Source: Candidatus Geothrix skivensis (lineage in GTDB: Bacteria > Acidobacteriota > Holophagae > Holophagales > Holophagaceae). Taken from it: 64,000 nt of DNA. Below the pieces are notes generated by a model that ran no database searches, was not told the DNA's origin, and saw only the letters and a list, made by a program, of their open reading frames with translations. The position numbers and the translations under genes are program-made. The stretch covers positions 124,001-188,000 of the forward strand of contig JADKIO010000005.1 of the NCBI GenBank assembly GCA_016721195.1, given 5' to 3'. Positions 26,955 to 35,231 of this stretch are shown here, piece by piece (within the stretch, counting starts at the first letter, position 1; each line of letters opens with the position of its first letter).

Positions 26955-27623
26955 ATGCGCCACGCCGCATCCCTGCTCGTGCTTCCCCTGATCCTAGCTT
27001 CAGGGTCTGCCCTCAAGGCCCAGCGCCCCCACATGGGGTTCAGCCTGAACCTGAGCATCCCCACGGGGGAGTTCGGCACCAAGACCTACCCCCCTTACCT
27101 CAATTCCTCCGGAATCCTGGTGCCAGTTCAGAAGGAGACCTACGATGTCGGCCTGGGCGGCAGCTTCACCGTCAGCTTTCCCATGGACCGTACCCTGGCC
27201 ATTCGCCTGAACCTCAACGGCAGTTCCGAGAACGGCACCAACCGGGCCCAGGGCTTTGACACCATCAACCTCCGGCACTCGATGTTCGCCATCGGTGGTG
27301 ACCTGCAGATCTTCCCCCAGGGCACGGCCTTCCGTCACCGAGGGCTCTATTTCGTGGCCGGACTCTCCGCCGATTTCGAACAGTTCGATCGGAGTTTTGG
27401 AGACCTGAGCTCAAGCTACTACTACAACAATTACGATGTCGATACCACCCACAAGAGCCGACTGGGTGGCTCCATCGGCATTGGCCACAGCTTCGGCTAC
27501 GACGCTGGACTCCGGTTCACCATGGAAGCGACCTTCCACAAGACCCTCACCGGAAACGACGTCGGCGCCGGCAATCCGCCCAGCACCGACTTCGTGAAAC
27601 TCGGCTTCGGTTTTGTCTTCTAG
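26955..27623 (+). CDS. Outer-membrane beta-barrel protein
   Basis: 222 residues. The signal peptide MRHAASLLVLPLILASGSALKAQ is followed by alternating polar/hydrophobic strands with aromatic girdle residues (HMGFSLNLSIP, YDVGLGGSFTVSFP, AIRLNLNGSSE, GLYFVAGLSADFEQF, RLGGSIGIGHSFGYDAGLRF), and a final strand ends in Phe (FVKLGFGFVF), the BAM recognition feature. This fits a small eight-stranded OmpA/OmpW-like barrel. GGAGG lies 4-5 nt before the ATG. A TTGACG hexamer at 26888-26893 may be the -35 element. It is followed by a very strong hairpin. Confidence 0.87.
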   Translation: MRHAASLLVLPLILASGSALKAQRPHMGFSLNLSIPTGEFGTKTYPPYLNSSGILVPVQKETYDVGLGGSFTVSFPMDRTLAIRLNLNGSSENGTNRAQGFDTINLRHSMFAIGGDLQIFPQGTAFRHRGLYFVAGLSADFEQFDRSFGDLSSSYYYNNYDVDTTHKSRLGGSIGIGHSFGYDAGLRFTMEATFHKTLTGNDVGAGNPPSTDFVKLGFGFVF

Positions 27624-27635
27624 CTGGCAAACTCC

Positions 27636-27673
27636 CTCAACGACACGGCCCCGGGAGGGGCCGTGTCGTTGAG
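27636..27673. terminator. 17-bp perfect hairpin between convergent genes
   Basis: The arms at 27636-27652 and 27657-27673 pair perfectly (begins CTCAACGACACGG, loop GGGA). It lies 13 nt past the outer-membrane protein and 15 nt past the end of the opposing gene, so it can serve both strands. No T-run follows on the plus strand. Confidence 0.8.
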
Positions 27674-27687
27674 CCATTCTCTGGGCA

Positions 27688-28545
27688 CTACTTCTTCGGC
27701 GCGGGTTTCTTCGCTTTCTTCTTCGGCTTCACCGGTTCGGCGTCCTCCTCCTTGCCCAGCAAGCCATTGACCAGGCGGAGGACATCCTTGTTGGCTGGCT
27801 CCAGCTTGAGGAGCCGACGGGCATAGGAGAGGCGTTCCGGCCGGGGGCGCGCATCATCGGTCTTCACCTGCTCCAGCTTGCCGGCAACGAAGGGGGTGAC
27901 TCCGCCCACTTCGGTCATCTCTGCCTTCTCTGCCACCAGGAAGGCCTGCCAATCGGCGGCGGTTTTCGTGGTGGTTTCCTTGGCCTGGCGCAATCGCAGG
28001 AGGATGCCTTCGATATCCTTCAGCGCACGTTCGCTGTGGGCGATGGCCGCCTGCTGCTCGTTCATGAAGATCTTCAGCTGCTGCCGAAGCTTCATCTGGT
28101 CCTGGGTGAGCCCTGGCGCATCTTCGATCTCCCTGAGCCGGGGCGCCTGCTTGGCCATGGCCTCCTGACACTCCTTGAGCTTGAGCTCATGTTCCATGCG
28201 GGTCTTGGCCAGGAAAGGTTCCGCGGTCGTCAGGTTCTCCTCGGCCGCCGATTGGGCTTTCTGGAAGTGGATGACGGCGTCCTCCCAGCTGCCTTCGGAA
28301 ACGCAGGCACGACCCGCCAGCCCGCGCAGGGCCACCAGCGCGTGCATATCGTTGTAGTCCGAAGGGTTCACCGTGAGTCCCTCCCGGCCGAGCAGGGCTT
28401 CGACGCCCTTCCGGACGGTGGCCGCTTCACCTCGATCCAACTGGGCTTCCCAGGGCCCGCGGACCTCTTTGAACCGGTCGGTGAGGCTCTGGGCACCCAG
28501 GCTCATGGCCAGGGTGCAGGCAAGCAGGAATCCAAGGCGGGTCAT
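27688..28545 (-). CDS. Secreted coiled-coil protein with Lys/Pro-rich tail
   Basis: 285 residues: a signal peptide (MTRLGFLLACTLAMSLGAQ), helical TPR-like repeats, a long coiled-coil centre (EHELKLKECQEAMAKQAPRL, LRQQLKIFMNEQQAAIAHSERALKDIEGILLRLRQAKE), a second repeat near the end (LSYARRLLKLEPANKDVLRLVNGLL) and the tail EPVKPKKKAKKPAPKK. Function unknown. It has the same architecture as the gene just upstream (28578-29579), suggesting an old duplication or a two-component periplasmic complex. GGAG stands at good distance before the ATG. Confidence 0.8.
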   Translation of the reverse strand: MTRLGFLLACTLAMSLGAQSLTDRFKEVRGPWEAQLDRGEAATVRKGVEALLGREGLTVNPSDYNDMHALVALRGLAGRACVSEGSWEDAVIHFQKAQSAAEENLTTAEPFLAKTRMEHELKLKECQEAMAKQAPRLREIEDAPGLTQDQMKLRQQLKIFMNEQQAAIAHSERALKDIEGILLRLRQAKETTTKTAADWQAFLVAEKAEMTEVGGVTPFVAGKLEQVKTDDARPRPERLSYARRLLKLEPANKDVLRLVNGLLGKEEDAEPVKPKKKAKKPAPKK

Positions 28546-28577
28546 GAGCGCTCCACGAAAGGGCAGTCGATGCGGGG

Positions 28578-29579
28578 TCAGGACTTCTTCGCGCCGCCCT
28601 GTTTCGCAGGCTTGGGCGTCTTGGCGAAGGCTTCCCTGCCGGCTTTCAGGTTGTCGAGGGCCTTCTGGGCAAGGGCATTGCCTGGATCCAGCACGAGGAG
28701 ACGGTTCAGGAAGGCCGCCTGGTCTTCCGGGGCGCCCTGCTTGGTGATGTTCTCAGGGGCCCGGAGGACCGCATCGACCCAGTTTTTCTTGCCGACGATC
28801 TTCACCTTCTTGATCACCTGCTGGGTGTTGAACTGGGTGATCTCGTCGTTCTGGCTGGCGATCGCCTTCTTGGCTTTCGCGGCGGCTTCATCCGCCGTCT
28901 TGATCAACCCTTCGACCTCCTTGCGGGTCTCGTCGATGACCTTGAAGACCTTCGGGGCATTGGCCAGGTTCTTCTGGTGGATGGGCAGGGCCGCAGCGAT
29001 CTGGGCCAGTTCCTGCTCGTCCTGGCTGATCTGGGCCCCCCTTGCATTGAAGGCGGTGGCTTCATCCTTGGTGAGCTTCTTCTTGGAGGATTTGATCTCG
29101 TCGAACTCGGCCTTGAAGGCGGCCACCTTGGCTTCAAGCTCCTGCTTGCGGGCTTCGTTCTTCGCAACGAAATCCTTGGAATCCTGGGCGGCCTTCCTCC
29201 ATTGGCCAATGATGGGGGCCTTGTCGAACTCGGCCAGGGTGGCCCGGGCGCCCTGGGCCCGCTTCTCCTGGGCCTCGACGGCCTGCTCCCAGCGTCCCGT
29301 GGCCGAAGCGGCCTTGGCAAGCAGCCCGTACAGCGCCCCCATGCCGCGGGTGTCATCGACGCTCTGGGCGAGGGTTGGCATGGTGGAGCCATCGAACCTG
29401 GGAGGTTCGGCGGGCAGCAGTCCCTGGGCTTTGGCCATGGCCTCCGCGGTCTTGTGTTCCTTGATCAGCTGGTTGACCAGGGGCAGTTCCGTGTTGAACC
29501 GCTGGACGAGATCGACCTTGGCCGGAGCCTGGGCCACCAGGGCTACTGCGGGAAGGAGCAGGCAAGGGAACAGGCGCAT
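28578..29579 (-). CDS. Secreted coiled-coil protein, look-alike of the downstream gene
   Basis: 333 residues: a signal peptide (LFPCLLLPAVALVAQAP), a helical first half (MGALYGLLAKAASATGRWEQAVEAQEKRA), long coiled coils (ARKQELEAKVAAFKAEFDEIKSSKKKL, DETRKEVEGLIKTADEAAAKAKKAIAS), a TPR-like RLLVLDPGNALAQKALDNLKAG near the end, and a Lys-rich tail. Not recognised at family level. The ATG at 29579 with GGAG six nt upstream is preferred over the GTG at 29585. It is 32 nt from the following gene, so a two-gene operon is likely. Confidence 0.8.
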   Translation of the reverse strand: MRLFPCLLLPAVALVAQAPAKVDLVQRFNTELPLVNQLIKEHKTAEAMAKAQGLLPAEPPRFDGSTMPTLAQSVDDTRGMGALYGLLAKAASATGRWEQAVEAQEKRAQGARATLAEFDKAPIIGQWRKAAQDSKDFVAKNEARKQELEAKVAAFKAEFDEIKSSKKKLTKDEATAFNARGAQISQDEQELAQIAAALPIHQKNLANAPKVFKVIDETRKEVEGLIKTADEAAAKAKKAIASQNDEITQFNTQQVIKKVKIVGKKNWVDAVLRAPENITKQGAPEDQAAFLNRLLVLDPGNALAQKALDNLKAGREAFAKTPKPAKQGGAKKS

Positions 29580-29659
29580 GGGCACTCCGGGAAAGTCCAG
29601 GCTCCAGGGTATCTAAAAGGCCCTGGGGAGGCATGGCCGAAGGTGAACTTGTGACGGGA

Positions 29660-31588
29660 TCAGGTCCTGGTCCGCTTCTCCTCGAGGTCGAACCACTCCA
29701 GCTCCAGGATCTCCAACTCCCCCTGGGCGACCTCCTTGTCCTTCAGCGCCGAGTGGCCTGGGCTCTCCAGCCTGAGGAAAGCCGTGGGCTCCGCCATGAT
29801 GCCGTCGAGTTCCGCCATCCGCCGATGGAGGGCCGCCAGCGCCTGTTCCACCTCGAGGAGGCGGCGCTGCTCCTTCTGAGAAAGTCCGGCCTTCTGGGGC
29901 CTGGCCGCTTCAACGCCCCTTGCAGGCCTGGGGGCTGCGGGCTTCTCGGGCGCCTGTTCCGCCGCTCGGGCCTGCCGAAGGCTGCGCACCGTGCTGGGCG
30001 GCCCCTCGTAGAGCTCCCAGCGAGGGGATCCTCCTTCGTTCCAGGCGAGGGTGTGGGTGGCCACCTGGTCGAGGAAGAACCGGTCGTGGCTCACCAGGAC
30101 CAGGGTGCCGCCGAAGTCCAGCAGGGCCTCCTCCAGGTTCTGCAGGGTGGGGATGTCCAGGTCGTTCGTGGGTTCGTCCAGGACCAGCAGATCGGCGGGG
30201 CTGAGCATGGCCTTGGCCAGCAGCAGCCGGTTGCGCTCCCCGCCGCTGAGGGTCGAGGCGGGCCGCGACTGCTGGTCCACCGGGAAGCCGAAGCGGGTGA
30301 GGTAGACGTGGGCGAGCAGGCTGCCGTTGCCGGAGTCCACGAGGGCCGCCCGGTCCGCGAGGTTGTCCAGGATGCTGCGGTGGCCATCGAGCTCGCCGCG
30401 ACCCTGGGAGATGGCCGTCACCGCAAGCTTGGGATGCCGGACCACCGCGCCCTTGGTGGGCGTCAGTTCCCCCAGCAGCACCTTCAGAAGCGTGGATTTC
30501 CCGCACCCGTTGGGGCCGAGCATGGCGATGCGCATGCCTCGCTGGAGGTTTAGATCCAGGTTCCCCAGCAGCTCCTCGCCGCCGGGGTAGGCGAACTGGA
30601 TGCCTTCGGTGCGGATCAGGGCATCACTGCGGTTGCCGCCCTTCGCAAAGGCCAGGCCCTGGCGGATCTCCAGGCGGGTCCGGTCTTCAACGGTGTCCTT
30701 GAGATCCAGCACCTCCTGGATGCGGAGCTTGGATTTCCTGGTCCGGGCCTTGGCGCCGCGCCGGAGCCAGGCCATCTCGCGCCGCAGGCGGTTCTGCATG
30801 TGTTCCGTGAGGCGCGACTCACGAAATTCCCGGTCGGACTTCTCCAGCAGGTAGTCGCTGTAGCCGCCTTCGTAGCTCCGCAGGTTCCCCTCTTCCAGCT
30901 CCAGCATGCGGGTGGCGACGCCGTCCAGCAGGTGCCGGTCGTGGGTGATGAGGAGCAGGGCGCCCGGGAAGCCCTGGAGCCAGGCCTCCAGCTTCTCCAC
31001 CTGTTCCGGATCGAGGTGGTTGGTGGGCTCGTCGAGCACCAGCACATCGGGCTCCTTGAGCCAAGCCTGGGCGAGGGCCACGCGCTTCCGCCACCCGCCG
31101 GACAGGGATTCCACCTCCGCATCCAGGTCCTGCAACCCCCAGGTGGTAGCGGCGGCCTTGAGCCGGGGCAGCAGGTCCCAGCCCCAGTGATCCAGCTGGT
31201 GTTCGATGGTTTGCAATTCGTCAAAAAGTTTGGCCGCCACCTCGGATCCCGCAGCGTGGACCCCGTCGTGGATCTCCTGATGCCGACTGAGCAGCAGGGC
31301 ATGATCGGCCAGGGAGGCCTCCAGGGCCTCGCGGATGGTGGCGCCCGGGGCGAAATGGGGCTCCTGGCTGAGGCGGGCGATGCGCAGGCCCTGGGTGACT
31401 ACCACCTGACCCGAATCGGGGGATTCATCCCCGGAGAGGAGGCGGAACAGGGTGCTCTTCCCCGCGCCATTGCGGCCGATGAGGCCGACCTTCTCCTGCT
31501 GGAAGAGACCTAAACTCAGTCCATCCAAAATGGGTGTCGCGCCATATCGTTTCGTGACATTGATCAAACTCAGGGCGATGGATGACAA
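29660..31588 (-). CDS. uup: ABC-F family ATPase, Uup-like
   Basis: 642 residues. Two ABC domains: Walker A GRNGAGKST with signature LSGGWRKR and Walker B VLDEPTNHLD; then Walker A GPNGCGKST with LSGGERNR and VLDEPTNDLD. The C-terminal 80 residues form a coiled coil (QKEQRRLLEVEQALAALHRRMAELDG), typical of Uup, which binds DNA/ribosomes and affects transposon excision and ribosome assembly in E. coli. No transmembrane helices. It starts with TTG at 31588, preceded by GAGGAG at 6-7 nt; no ATG fits. This is the second ABC-F gene in the window (ybiT is the other). Divergent from the MarR gene. Confidence 0.93.
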   Translation of the reverse strand: MSSIALSLINVTKRYGATPILDGLSLGLFQQEKVGLIGRNGAGKSTLFRLLSGDESPDSGQVVVTQGLRIARLSQEPHFAPGATIREALEASLADHALLLSRHQEIHDGVHAAGSEVAAKLFDELQTIEHQLDHWGWDLLPRLKAAATTWGLQDLDAEVESLSGGWRKRVALAQAWLKEPDVLVLDEPTNHLDPEQVEKLEAWLQGFPGALLLITHDRHLLDGVATRMLELEEGNLRSYEGGYSDYLLEKSDREFRESRLTEHMQNRLRREMAWLRRGAKARTRKSKLRIQEVLDLKDTVEDRTRLEIRQGLAFAKGGNRSDALIRTEGIQFAYPGGEELLGNLDLNLQRGMRIAMLGPNGCGKSTLLKVLLGELTPTKGAVVRHPKLAVTAISQGRGELDGHRSILDNLADRAALVDSGNGSLLAHVYLTRFGFPVDQQSRPASTLSGGERNRLLLAKAMLSPADLLVLDEPTNDLDIPTLQNLEEALLDFGGTLVLVSHDRFFLDQVATHTLAWNEGGSPRWELYEGPPSTVRSLRQARAAEQAPEKPAAPRPARGVEAARPQKAGLSQKEQRRLLEVEQALAALHRRMAELDGIMAEPTAFLRLESPGHSALKDKEVAQGELEILELEWFDLEEKRTRT

Positions 31589-31660
31589 GAAGCACTCCTC
31601 GGACCTTCCAGAATCCCATGGATGGGTTGATCCTTGCCCCCAAAGTCATCCGAGGTAGCC

Positions 31661-32164
31661 ATGTCCCTGCAAGAAGAACTCCAGATGTCCAAGCTGCCGG
31701 CCCCCGGGGTGCAGTTGATGCTGCAGCTGATGCTGACCCGCGAGGCCGTCGTCCGGGTCCAGGAGCAGCTGTTCGAGACCCAGGGCCTGACCATCCAGCA
31801 GTACAACGTGCTGCGGATCGTCCGGGGCGGCCCCACCAAGGGCCATCCGATCTATGAGATCGAAAGGCGCATGATCTACCGCTTCGCGAACGTCACCCGG
31901 CTGGTGGATCGTCTCGAGCTGCAGGGCCTGCTCAAGCGGGTGGCGGACCCCAAGGATCGCCGGGTCAGCCGGGTGGTCATCACCCCCAAGGGACGCCGCC
32001 TCATGGAACGGCTGGACGAGCCCGTGCAGTCCATGGCCGTGCGTCTCACCAGCTGCTGCGACGAAGCGGAATGCCTGGCCATGGCCAGCCAGCTGGAGCA
32101 GCTGCGGGAGCACTGCCTCTCGCAGGCTGGCCATCAGGAAGAACTGGTGGGCGCCATCAGCTGA
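31661..32164 (+). CDS. MarR-family transcriptional regulator
   Basis: 167 residues. A winged helix: QQYNVLRIVRGG, a recognition helix region YRFANVTRLVDRLELQGLLKR, and the wing VADPKDRRVSRVVITPKGRRLMERL, which is the MarR signature (DxRxxxxxLTxxG). A dimeric DNA-binding repressor; ligand and targets unknown, possibly its own divergent promoter shared with uup. The start at 31661 has GAGG five nt upstream; the upstream in-frame ATG at 31634 lacks a site. Its last 31 bases overlap the 3' end of the opposing transglutaminase gene. Confidence 0.92.
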   Translation: MSLQEELQMSKLPAPGVQLMLQLMLTREAVVRVQEQLFETQGLTIQQYNVLRIVRGGPTKGHPIYEIERRMIYRFANVTRLVDRLELQGLLKRVADPKDRRVSRVVITPKGRRLMERLDEPVQSMAVRLTSCCDEAECLAMASQLEQLREHCLSQAGHQEELVGAIS

Positions 32165-33891
32165 TCCAGGAGTTCGAAGGCCTCGACCTCGGAAACCCCT
32201 TCTAGTTGCAGCCACCGACCTCCCCCCAGTTCGATCCAAAGGAGGCGGGATCCGGGTTGCCACCAGCCCTGCCGGAGGGTCCGCGCACCGGCCAGGCGGC
32301 GCGCCCCCTTGAGCTGGGCATCGCCGGGGCGGATCACGGCCTGCACCCTCCAGGGGCCCCCATGGGAGCCCCGCAGGCTGAGGACGCCGGCCTGCAGCTT
32401 CCAGCCCCCGCCGGGCAGTCGCAACAGCAGGCCGCCCGGACCGCTGATCTGATCCCCACGGGCCTTGAGGGTTTCCGCTCCTTCCGGCAGCCATCGCACC
32501 CGCGATAGGTCCATCGTCGCACCGTCCCATAGGACGCTGCCGATGTCAGCCAGGTCCGTGTCACCCAGCTTGATGCGCAGCGCCGAGGCGGGGGCCTGAT
32601 CGAAGGTGGGATCGATGGGTACCCAGCGGTCCAGGAGCTGGACCTCCACCCAGAAGTGCAGGCCCAGGAGCTCACCCAAGCCCACCCAGCCGGTGACGCC
32701 CCGGGCCGGTACGCCCAGGCGCCGGAGCAGGGCCACCGCCAGCACGGCGTGTTCGGTGCAATCGCCCCGGGGCTGGCGGCAGACCTCCAGGGCCGAGGCG
32801 AAGCCCACGGTGAAATCCTTTTCGGTGATCCACTCGAACACGAAGGTGTTCACCCGCCGCGCCAGCTCCCACCGGGACAGGCCGGTCGGCAGCGCCATGC
32901 GGCGGACCAGGCCCTCGAAGGCCGGATCCTGGAACTGGACCAGGGGACCAGGGGCCAGGTAGCGTTCGTGCTCGAGGGGGGTCTTGGCAACCACCGGGGG
33001 TTGGGCCGCTTCGGCAGGATTGGGTGGCACCGCCCGTCGCAGCTGCCATCGCCCCCCTGGAAGGCGGCTTTGCTGGGCGTCTTCGGGAAGGGAAGGCAGG
33101 GGCCCCTCGGCCCGCAGGATCAGGTCCTGCAGCCAGGGCTGGAAGGGATGAGATGGCAGCTTCTGGAGGGTCTGTTCGAAGAGCCCCTTGGAGGGGTGCT
33201 TCGACTGGACCGGCGGGGGCAGCTCGGCGCGCTGGGTGAGGACCTCGAGACCGCTCAGCTCGGTCCGATGCCGCACCTCCCCCGCCGTGGGCGAGATCCA
33301 GACCTCCACGGGCAGGCTGAGGGTTCCCTCGCGCTCCTGCCCGGTGAATCGCACGGCGTCCGGGAAGCCAGGCAGAGGGGCCGGGCCCTGGGGCGCCAAA
33401 TCGCGCGTATTCCATTGCTGGAAGGGAAAGGAAAAGGTGGTGGCCCGAATGGGGCGGCCCATCCTCGCGGCCTCCTTCTGCCGGCTCTCCAGCTCTTCCG
33501 GCCAGAGGGTGGCACCGGCTGGAACCTCCTGTCGGGTGGCCGGTCCCTGGGCTGGCTGAACGACGAGAATGCTGGGTTCGCTCGGGGACCAGGAAGCCTG
33601 GCCCTGGAAGGGCTCGGTAGAGAGGTGCACCCGCCAGGTGAAGGAGAGCGTTCCTTCTGGGGTCCGGTGGGCGGTCTGCACCACTTCCTGCCGGATCTCC
33701 TGGCCCAGGCGCGAAAGGACCATCCATTCGCGGAAGTGGACTTCCCAAGCGCCGCCCACCCGCTTCGTCTCCAGTACCTGCCCCCCTACCTCCTGACCAC
33801 CGAGCCATTGCCGGAAGGTGCGGGTGGCCCCTTCCTGGCCCAGCAGGGACAGGCCCACCAGGGCCAGGACGAAGAAGGGGGATGCGCGCAT
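32134..33891 (-). CDS. Secreted transglutaminase-like protein
   Basis: 585 residues. A signal peptide (MRASPFFVLALVGLSLLGQEG) is followed by a beta-rich N-terminal region of about 320 residues. The transglutaminase/protease core then gives the Cys in GDCTEHAVLAVALLRRLG (about residue 376), the His in LGLHFWVEV, and the Asp in PIDPTFDQ, the complete Cys-His-Asp triad. Such periplasmic proteins are often of unknown substrate, acting as cross-linkers or peptidases. The ATG follows a G6 run with short spacing. It overlaps the MarR gene tail-to-tail. Confidence 0.88.
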   Translation of the reverse strand: MRASPFFVLALVGLSLLGQEGATRTFRQWLGGQEVGGQVLETKRVGGAWEVHFREWMVLSRLGQEIRQEVVQTAHRTPEGTLSFTWRVHLSTEPFQGQASWSPSEPSILVVQPAQGPATRQEVPAGATLWPEELESRQKEAARMGRPIRATTFSFPFQQWNTRDLAPQGPAPLPGFPDAVRFTGQEREGTLSLPVEVWISPTAGEVRHRTELSGLEVLTQRAELPPPVQSKHPSKGLFEQTLQKLPSHPFQPWLQDLILRAEGPLPSLPEDAQQSRLPGGRWQLRRAVPPNPAEAAQPPVVAKTPLEHERYLAPGPLVQFQDPAFEGLVRRMALPTGLSRWELARRVNTFVFEWITEKDFTVGFASALEVCRQPRGDCTEHAVLAVALLRRLGVPARGVTGWVGLGELLGLHFWVEVQLLDRWVPIDPTFDQAPASALRIKLGDTDLADIGSVLWDGATMDLSRVRWLPEGAETLKARGDQISGPGGLLLRLPGGGWKLQAGVLSLRGSHGGPWRVQAVIRPGDAQLKGARRLAGARTLRQGWWQPGSRLLWIELGGGRWLQLEGVSEVEAFELLDQLMAPTSSS

Positions 33892-33919
33892 CCCCCCAGT
33901 CTATCGGTGCCTTCGAGGT

Positions 33920-34369
33920 TCAGCCGGCCAAGGCCGCCGACCGCCGACGGTGGCGCACGCCTTCCGTCAGCCTCGCCCGAGCCACACCCCGCAGTTCCGC
34001 CGCCCTGGACTGCTGGTCCGGCGTGAGCTGGGCCTGCACCTCCCGCCGGAGGGAGCGCTGCGCCAGGATCAGCTCGAACCGCGCCGAGGAGGCCCTGTCG
34101 TAGAGGGTGCGAAGCTGGGCGTCTGGAATGGCGGGGTCCTTGAGGGCGGTCCGCAGGTCGATGCGGGCGTGCTTGACGGCGTCCCGCCGGGTGATCAGGG
34201 CTGGTCGGTGCTTCTCCCGGATGGTCAGGATGCTGGCCTTCTGGGCCTCCGTCAGTTGCAGGGCCTGGCTGATCCGTTCGAGCCGGGGGCCGCGCCCCGG
34301 TCCGCTTTGGGCCGCCAGGGGAAGCGCCAGGAGGGCCAGCAACAAAGCAGCACTGGGAAGGGTTTTCAT
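33920..34369 (-). CDS. Periplasmic Spy/CpxP-like (LTxxQ) protein
   Basis: 149 residues. After a signal peptide (MKTLPSAALLLALLALPLAAQ) the protein is all helical, with two copies of the LTxxQ motif (LTEAQKASI and LTPDQQSRA), typical of Spy/CpxP and heavy-metal sensor-like proteins that bind unfolded or metal-stressed envelope proteins. It ends in a very basic stretch (HRRRS). A GGAG site stands at good spacing. Divergent from recO with 86 nt between. Confidence 0.82.
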   Translation of the reverse strand: MKTLPSAALLLALLALPLAAQSGPGRGPRLERISQALQLTEAQKASILTIREKHRPALITRRDAVKHARIDLRTALKDPAIPDAQLRTLYDRASSARFELILAQRSLRREVQAQLTPDQQSRAAELRGVARARLTEGVRHRRRSAALAG

Positions 34370-34455
34370 GGATGGCTCCTGGTGGGGGCTCTGGGAGGCC
34401 CCTGCACCAGAGACCCGGGCCCTGGGGGCGGGTTGAATGCGGGCAGACTGGAAGG

Positions 34456-35193
34456 GTGATTCGGACCTGTGAGGCCATCGTCCTGAAAGCCGTGCCCTTT
34501 GCCGAGGGCGGGGCGGTGGTGTCCTTTCTCTCCGAACACGGAGAGCGGCTCTCCGGGGTGGCCCGGGGTGTGAAGAAACCCACCGCCAAGTGGGTGGCGG
34601 CCTTCGAGCCCCTGGGCATGGTGAAGGTGAGCTTCTTTGGCAAGGAGCACACCGAGGTGAAGCGGGTCACCCGCTGCGAGCTCCAGTTCAGCCCCCTCAC
34701 CCTGGGCCACCTGGAATCCAGCCTGGTGATGGCCTGCCTGGCGGACCTCTTCGATCGCGTGGCCCGGGAGGGGGTTGAGGATGACCGGCTCTACCGCCTC
34801 CTCAGCGCCTGCGCACGGGCCCTGAAGGCCCATCCCGGCAATGCCCTGGGCATCCTGGCCTATGCCGAGCACTGGCTCCTCCACTGCATGGGCCTCCTGC
34901 CCCATCCCCGGGTCTGCGGCCGCTGCGGAAACGAGGCGGCCCCCCTGGCGCTGCTGAGCCCCGAGGTCGGCTGGTGCTGTTCGGCCTGCACGCCCGTGGA
35001 TCCGGCGGAGGCCCTGCCGACCGGCACCCGGGAGTACCTCCGGCGCCTGCGGACGGAGGGGGCCGATGGGGCACCCCCCCCTGATCCAGCCGACAGGGCC
35101 CAGGGGGCGGTCACCGCCCTCCTCAGGGCCCGGCTCCTCCAGGAACTGGGGGGTGGGTTGAGAAGCTATGAGGTCCTCTGGCGGACCGTCTGA
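34456..35193 (+). CDS. recO: DNA repair protein RecO
   Basis: 245 residues. An OB-fold N-terminus (CEAIVLKAVPFAEGGAVVSFLSE) is followed by a helical domain (ESSLVMACLADLFDRVAREG) and a C4 zinc finger (CGRCG from about residue 154, then CCSAC), the RecO layout. RecO helps RecA load onto SSB-coated ssDNA in the RecFOR pathway, linking it functionally with ssb in this window. The start is a GTG at 34456 with GGAAG very close; upstream, in-frame codons give no better family-like N-terminus. Probably transcribed with the 880-residue gene 38 nt downstream. Confidence 0.92.
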   Translation: MIRTCEAIVLKAVPFAEGGAVVSFLSEHGERLSGVARGVKKPTAKWVAAFEPLGMVKVSFFGKEHTEVKRVTRCELQFSPLTLGHLESSLVMACLADLFDRVAREGVEDDRLYRLLSACARALKAHPGNALGILAYAEHWLLHCMGLLPHPRVCGRCGNEAAPLALLSPEVGWCCSACTPVDPAEALPTGTREYLRRLRTEGADGAPPPDPADRAQGAVTALLRARLLQELGGGLRSYEVLWRTV

Positions 35194-35231
35194 TTCTTGC
35201 CTTCCTCCCGGGACCAGCCGATCCATCCCCC

